Positions 60,671 to 64,000 of a stretch of DNA of 64,000 bases are shown here, piece after piece. Below the pieces are notes generated by a model that was not told the DNA's origin, did no database searches, and worked only from the letters and a program-made list of their open reading frames with translations. This stretch comes from Amnibacterium setariae. GTDB taxonomy: Bacteria; Actinomycetota; Actinomycetes; Actinomycetales; Microbacteriaceae. The stretch lies in contig NZ_QXTG01000001.1 of NCBI RefSeq assembly GCF_003581425.1, forward strand, positions 1,116,001-1,180,000. The letters run 5' to 3'. The first letter of the stretch is position 1; every line of letters starts with the position of its first letter. Both the position numbers and the translations under genes were made by a program.

Positions 60671-62434
60671 ATGAGGTTCAGAAGGAAGACGCTCGGCATC
60701 GCCGGCGTCGCCGTCGCGGGGGCACTGCTCCTCGCCGGCTGCTCCACGGGCGGCAGCGGCAACACGAACGGCAACGGCGGCAGCTCGGCCGCGACGACGG
60801 GCTTCAACGCCGCCGTCGACAAGGTCATCAACCCGTCCACGAAGAAGGGCGGCACGCTGAAGCTGGCCTCGACGGACGACTGCGACTCGTGGGACCCGGC
60901 GCGCACCTACTACGGCTGGTGCCTCAACATGCAGCGCCTCCAGAGCCGGACGCTCGTGAACTACTCGAAGGTCAACGGCACGAAGTTCACCCTCGCGCCC
61001 GACCTCGCGACGGACCTCGGCTCGCACAACGCGGACTACACCGAGTGGACGTACACGCTGAAGGACGGCCTGAAGTTCTCCGACGGCTCCGCCATCACGG
61101 CGCAGGACGTCAAGTACGCGGTCGAGCGCTCCTACGCGACCGACGTCATCACCGGCGGCCCGGGCTTCTACTTCACGGCGATCATCGACGCGCCGTCGTC
61201 GTACAAGGGCCCGTACAAGAGCGGCGACCTGCCCAGCTCGGCCATCGAGGTCTCCGGGAACAAGATCACCTTCCACCTGAAGAAGGCGTTCGCGGACTTC
61301 AACTACCTGCTCGCGCTGCCGACGTCGGCCCCGGTCCCGAAGGCCAAGGACACCGGCGCGAACTACACGAAGCAGCCCGTCGCCTCCGGTCCGTTCGTCA
61401 TCTCGGCGTACACCCCGAAGAAGTCGGTCACGTTCACGCGCAACAAGTACTGGACGCAGTCGACCGACGACATCCGCAAGCCGCTGGCCGACGAGATCGA
61501 CCTGACGATCAACAGCAACAGCGACGACATCGACAACCAGCTGCGCACCGGCGCCCTCGACGCGCGCATGGACACGGCGGTCAACCCGACGTTCCAGTCG
61601 CAGATCCTCACGCAGCCGAAGCTCAAGGCCAACGCCGACAACCCGGCCGGCCCGACGACGCGGTACACCGCGATCGCCACGAGCGTCGCGCCGTTCGACA
61701 ACATCCACTGCCGCAAGGCCGTGTTCTACGCGTGGGACAAGGCGGCCGGCCTGGCCGTCGCGGGCGGCGCCGCCGCCGGCAAGATCGCGTACTCCGCGAC
61801 CCCTCCCGGCATCCTCGGCTACGACCCGTCGTACAACCCCTACCCGTCCGGCAAGGACAACACGGGTGACGTGACCAAGGCCAAGGAGGAGCTGAAGGCC
61901 TGCGGCAAGCCGAACGGCTTCTCGACGAAGTACGCCTACTCCACGCCGGACGTGACGAACGGCAAGGCGTTCGCCGCGGTCAAGGCGGCCCTCGGCCGCG
62001 TCGGCATCCAGGTCTCGCCCGCCACGGCGAGCGCGGCCGACTACTACGCGACGTTCGTCGGTTCGCCGAACAACGTGAAGAACCAGGGTCTCGGCCTCAT
62101 CGCCGCGGGCTGGGGCGCGGACTTCCCGACGCCGTACGGCATGTTCCAGAACATCGTCAACGGCGGCGCGATCCTGCCCCAGGGCAACAGCAACTACGCG
62201 TCGATCAACATCCCCGAGGTCAACAAGATCCTCGACGACACGGGGACCCCGTCGACGCAGGAGTCCGGCGAGAAGCTGAACCACGCCCTCATGGAGGGTG
62301 CGCAGTTCCTCCCGACGCGCTACGCCGCGGACCTCTGGTACCGCAACCCCCGCATGACCAACGTGACCGCCAACAACGCGCTCGGTTTCGGCGCGTACGA
62401 CGTGGTCAACGTCGGCGTCAGCGACGGGAAGTGA
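60671..62434 (+). CDS. peptide ABC transporter substrate-binding lipoprotein
   Basis: A 587-residue SBP_bac_5 protein. Signal peptide with lipobox: residues 1-24, LLLAGC, Cys24 lipidated. A Gly/Ser/Asn-rich linker follows, then the binding domain: KGGTLKLASTDDCDSWDPARTYYGW near residue 57, WTYTLKDGLKFSDGSAITAQDVKYAVERSYA near residue 122, KQPVASGPFVISAYTPKKSVTFTRNKYW near residue 235. It delivers peptides or similar solutes to the permeases. A perfect hairpin follows at 62479-62514. Confidence 0.95.
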   Translation: MRFRRKTLGIAGVAVAGALLLAGCSTGGSGNTNGNGGSSAATTGFNAAVDKVINPSTKKGGTLKLASTDDCDSWDPARTYYGWCLNMQRLQSRTLVNYSKVNGTKFTLAPDLATDLGSHNADYTEWTYTLKDGLKFSDGSAITAQDVKYAVERSYATDVITGGPGFYFTAIIDAPSSYKGPYKSGDLPSSAIEVSGNKITFHLKKAFADFNYLLALPTSAPVPKAKDTGANYTKQPVASGPFVISAYTPKKSVTFTRNKYWTQSTDDIRKPLADEIDLTINSNSDDIDNQLRTGALDARMDTAVNPTFQSQILTQPKLKANADNPAGPTTRYTAIATSVAPFDNIHCRKAVFYAWDKAAGLAVAGGAAAGKIAYSATPPGILGYDPSYNPYPSGKDNTGDVTKAKEELKACGKPNGFSTKYAYSTPDVTNGKAFAAVKAALGRVGIQVSPATASAADYYATFVGSPNNVKNQGLGLIAAGWGADFPTPYGMFQNIVNGGAILPQGNSNYASINIPEVNKILDDTGTPSTQESGEKLNHALMEGAQFLPTRYAADLWYRNPRMTNVTANNALGFGAYDVVNVGVSDGK

Positions 62435-62478
62435 CGCTGACGCGTCACCCCGTCCTCCCCTGAGGAAGGACAAGGAAC

Positions 62479-62514
62479 GGGTGCCCGGCCGGTCGCGAGA
62501 CCGGCCGGGCACCC
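62479..62514 (+). terminator. intra-operon hairpin after the binding protein gene
   Basis: Perfect 16-bp stem (62479-62494 with 62499-62514), loop GCGA, between the lipoprotein gene and the next permease gene. It may attenuate readthrough or protect the upstream mRNA so that binding protein exceeds permease. Confidence 0.8.
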
Positions 62515-62527
62515 TGCCCGAACGCAC

Positions 62528-63532
62528 ATGATCCGCTTCGTCGTGAGCCGTCTGATCGGCATGGTCCTCGTGCTGATCGTCGTGAGCATGGTGACGTTCC
62601 TGATCTTCCAGGCCGTCCCGCTGCTCGCGAAGTCGTCGCCCGTCTACTACTACATCGGCAAGGCGCCGGCGACCCCCGAGCTGCTGCAGTCCCTCACGCA
62701 CCGGTTCGGCTTCGACCAGCCGCTGCCCGCGCAGTACTGGTCGTACCTCGCCGGCTTCTTCGGCAAGTCGGTCACCGACGGCACGAGCGCCGCGGTGCAG
62801 TGCCCGTTCCCGTGCTTCGGCTACTCGTTCCGCCGGAACGAGCTCGTCAGCACCCTGATCGGCCAGGCCCTGCCCGTCACGATCAGCCTCGCCGTCGGCG
62901 CGGCGATCCTGTGGCTGATCGGCGGCCTCACCGTCGGCACGCTGTCCGGCCTCAAGCCCGGCTCGCTGGTCGACCGCGCGGGCATGACCGGTGCGCTCGC
63001 GGCCGTCTCGCTGCCCATCTTCTTCACCGGCCCGGTCGCGCTGCTGATCTTCGTGTACACGCTCGGCTGGCTGCCCGACAACAACGGCTACGTCGACATC
63101 ACGCAGAACCCGGTCGGCTGGTTCCTCAGCCTGCTGCTGCCGTGGATCTGCCTCGCGCTGCTGTTCGCCGCGCTCTACGCCCGGCTCACCCGGTCCAACG
63201 TGCTCGAGACGATGAACGAGGACTACATCCGCACCGCGCGGGCCAAGGGCCTCGACCGACGTACGATCGTCGTGAAGCACGGACTCCGTGCGGCCCTCAC
63301 CCCGGTCGTCACGATCTTCGGCATCGACATCGGCGGCCTGATCGGCACCACGATCATCACCGAGACGGTCTTCAACCTCCGCGGGCTCGGCACGCTGTCG
63401 ATCCAGGCGATCCGCGACCTGGACCTCCCGGTCCTGCTCGGGGTGACCGTCGTCGCGGCGTTCGCGCTCGTGATCGCCAACTTCATCGTCGACGTGCTGT
63501 ACGGGTTCATCGACCCGCGCGTCTCCGTCTGA
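62528..63532 (+). CDS. peptide/nickel ABC transporter permease (DppB/OppB type)
   Basis: A 334-residue permease. MIRFVVSRLIGMVLVLIVVSMVTFLIFQAVP is the OppB N-terminus. HRFGFDQPLPAQYWSYLAGFF is typical near residue 58. The EAA loop is NEDYIRTARAKGLDRRTIVVKHGLRAALTPVVTIFG near residue 229, and FIDPRVSV the family end. The middle holds a short Cys pair (QCPFPCFGYSFRRNE, near residue 97). Works with the permease at 59470. The ATG lies 13 bases after the hairpin. Confidence 0.94.
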   Translation: MIRFVVSRLIGMVLVLIVVSMVTFLIFQAVPLLAKSSPVYYYIGKAPATPELLQSLTHRFGFDQPLPAQYWSYLAGFFGKSVTDGTSAAVQCPFPCFGYSFRRNELVSTLIGQALPVTISLAVGAAILWLIGGLTVGTLSGLKPGSLVDRAGMTGALAAVSLPIFFTGPVALLIFVYTLGWLPDNNGYVDITQNPVGWFLSLLLPWICLALLFAALYARLTRSNVLETMNEDYIRTARAKGLDRRTIVVKHGLRAALTPVVTIFGIDIGGLIGTTIITETVFNLRGLGTLSIQAIRDLDLPVLLGVTVVAAFALVIANFIVDVLYGFIDPRVSV

Positions 63533-63555
63533 CGCACCGCGACAGGAGCAACCCG

Positions 63556-64000
63556 ATGGTCGACACCTCGCCGTCCGCCGCAGCCGTCCGCGACTTCGCG
63601 GACGAGCAGCCCTTCCTCGTCGTCGACGACCTGCGCGTCCACTTCCCGACCGACGACGGCCTCGTCAAGAGCGTCGACGGCCTCTCCTTCGAGCTGCGCC
63701 GCGGCGAGATCCTCGGCATCGTCGGCGAGTCCGGTTCGGGCAAGAGCGTCACCGCGCAGGCGATCCTCGGGCTCCACAAGGGCTCGCAGGCCAAGGTCAC
63801 CGGGCGCATCCTGCTCGACGACCAGGACCTGGTGCCCCTGTCGGAGAACGAGATGCGCCGGGTCCGGGGCGACGAGGTCTCGATGATCTTCCAGGACCCG
63901 CTGTCGAGCCTGCACCCCTTCTACACGATCGGGAACCAGATCTCCGAGGCCTACCTCGTGCACCACAAGGTGTCGAAGAAGGAGGCCCGGCAGCGCACGA
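63556..64000 (+). CDS. peptide ABC transporter ATP-binding protein (DppD/OppD type), N-terminal part
   Basis: The first 148 codons of an ABC ATPase cut by the window edge. FLVVDDLRVHFPTDDGLVKSVDGLSFELRRGE is the A-loop and first strands, ILGIVGESGSGKSVTAQAILGLH (about residues 56-78) the Walker A, and DEVSMIFQDPLSSLHPFYTIGNQISEAYLVHHKVSKKEARQRT the Q-loop and following region with the SSLHP signature of oligopeptide ATPases. ATG with CAGGAG upstream, 23 bases after the permease stop. Signature motif and Walker B lie outside. Confidence 0.93.
   Translation, partial: MVDTSPSAAAVRDFADEQPFLVVDDLRVHFPTDDGLVKSVDGLSFELRRGEILGIVGESGSGKSVTAQAILGLHKGSQAKVTGRILLDDQDLVPLSENEMRRVRGDEVSMIFQDPLSSLHPFYTIGNQISEAYLVHHKVSKKEARQRT

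Overview
The window is about 73% GC, with heavy use of GTG starts, many 4-base stop/start overlaps (GTGA, ATGA) and typical actinobacterial families (DUF222/HNH, DUF2795, DUF4307, DUF4245, PIN-PhoH, MshA-like GT4). The gene content and the order greA, DUF4307, small membrane protein, hemolysin III, cis-prenyltransferase, phoH, fumC, xseB/xseA, ispH, glpX, ychF are a rearranged form of a block also found in Mycobacterium (around Rv1080c-Rv1112). The best guess is a Micrococcales actinomycete, probably Microbacteriaceae. No genus is claimed.

Layout. 1-4.8 kb: mixed small operons, a putative 20-residue lysine-rich peptide gene with its own terminator, a tRNA and a LemA protein. 4.8-20.9 kb: a glycan region with two bifunctional HldE-type heptose kinase/nucleotidyltransferases, GmhA, a GmhB-like phosphatase, three GT9 heptosyltransferase-like enzymes, two GT-B transferases and a GT2. 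It is interrupted at 9.8-13.2 kb by a DUF222/HNH protein, a cluster of intergenic repeats, a BKACE enzyme and PnuC. 20.9-30 kb: DNA repair, threonine deaminase, GreA, hemolysin III, cis-prenyltransferase and metabolic enzymes. 30-44 kb: PhoH, prepilin peptidase, a divergent MurT/GatD pair, fumarase, carbonic anhydrase, exonuclease VII, IspH, FBP aldolase and FBPase. 44-50 kb: RmuC, a self-regulated HTH/MFS pair, an exonuclease, MATE and YchF. 50-57 kb: serine deaminase and the gcvT-gcvH-gcvP operon behind a tandem glycine riboswitch. 57-64 kb: an RNA-ligase-like protein, GNAT, CPBP protease and the start of an oligopeptide ABC transporter operon that runs off the right edge.

How genes work together. 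The minus-strand operon from 19.87 to 13.3 kb is translationally coupled and should make and transfer an ADP-heptose-type sugar, unusual for a Gram-positive without LPS. Serine deaminase and the glycine cleavage system share the glycine/serine node. xseA-xseB-DUF4245-carbonic anhydrase-fumC form one minus-strand operon. MurT-GatD form another and lack the cysteines that the characterised amidating enzymes use.

Regulation. At least sixteen genes have a TANNNT -10 hexamer (TAGAAC at murT) ending 6-7 bases before the start codon, the pattern of leaderless mRNAs; a further one (ychF) has 8. This rule was used to choose several starts. Other control elements are the glycine riboswitch, a 30-bp operator palindrome upstream of an ArsR-like gene, and several long perfect hairpins. 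No CRISPR array, insertion sequence, rRNA or origin was seen.
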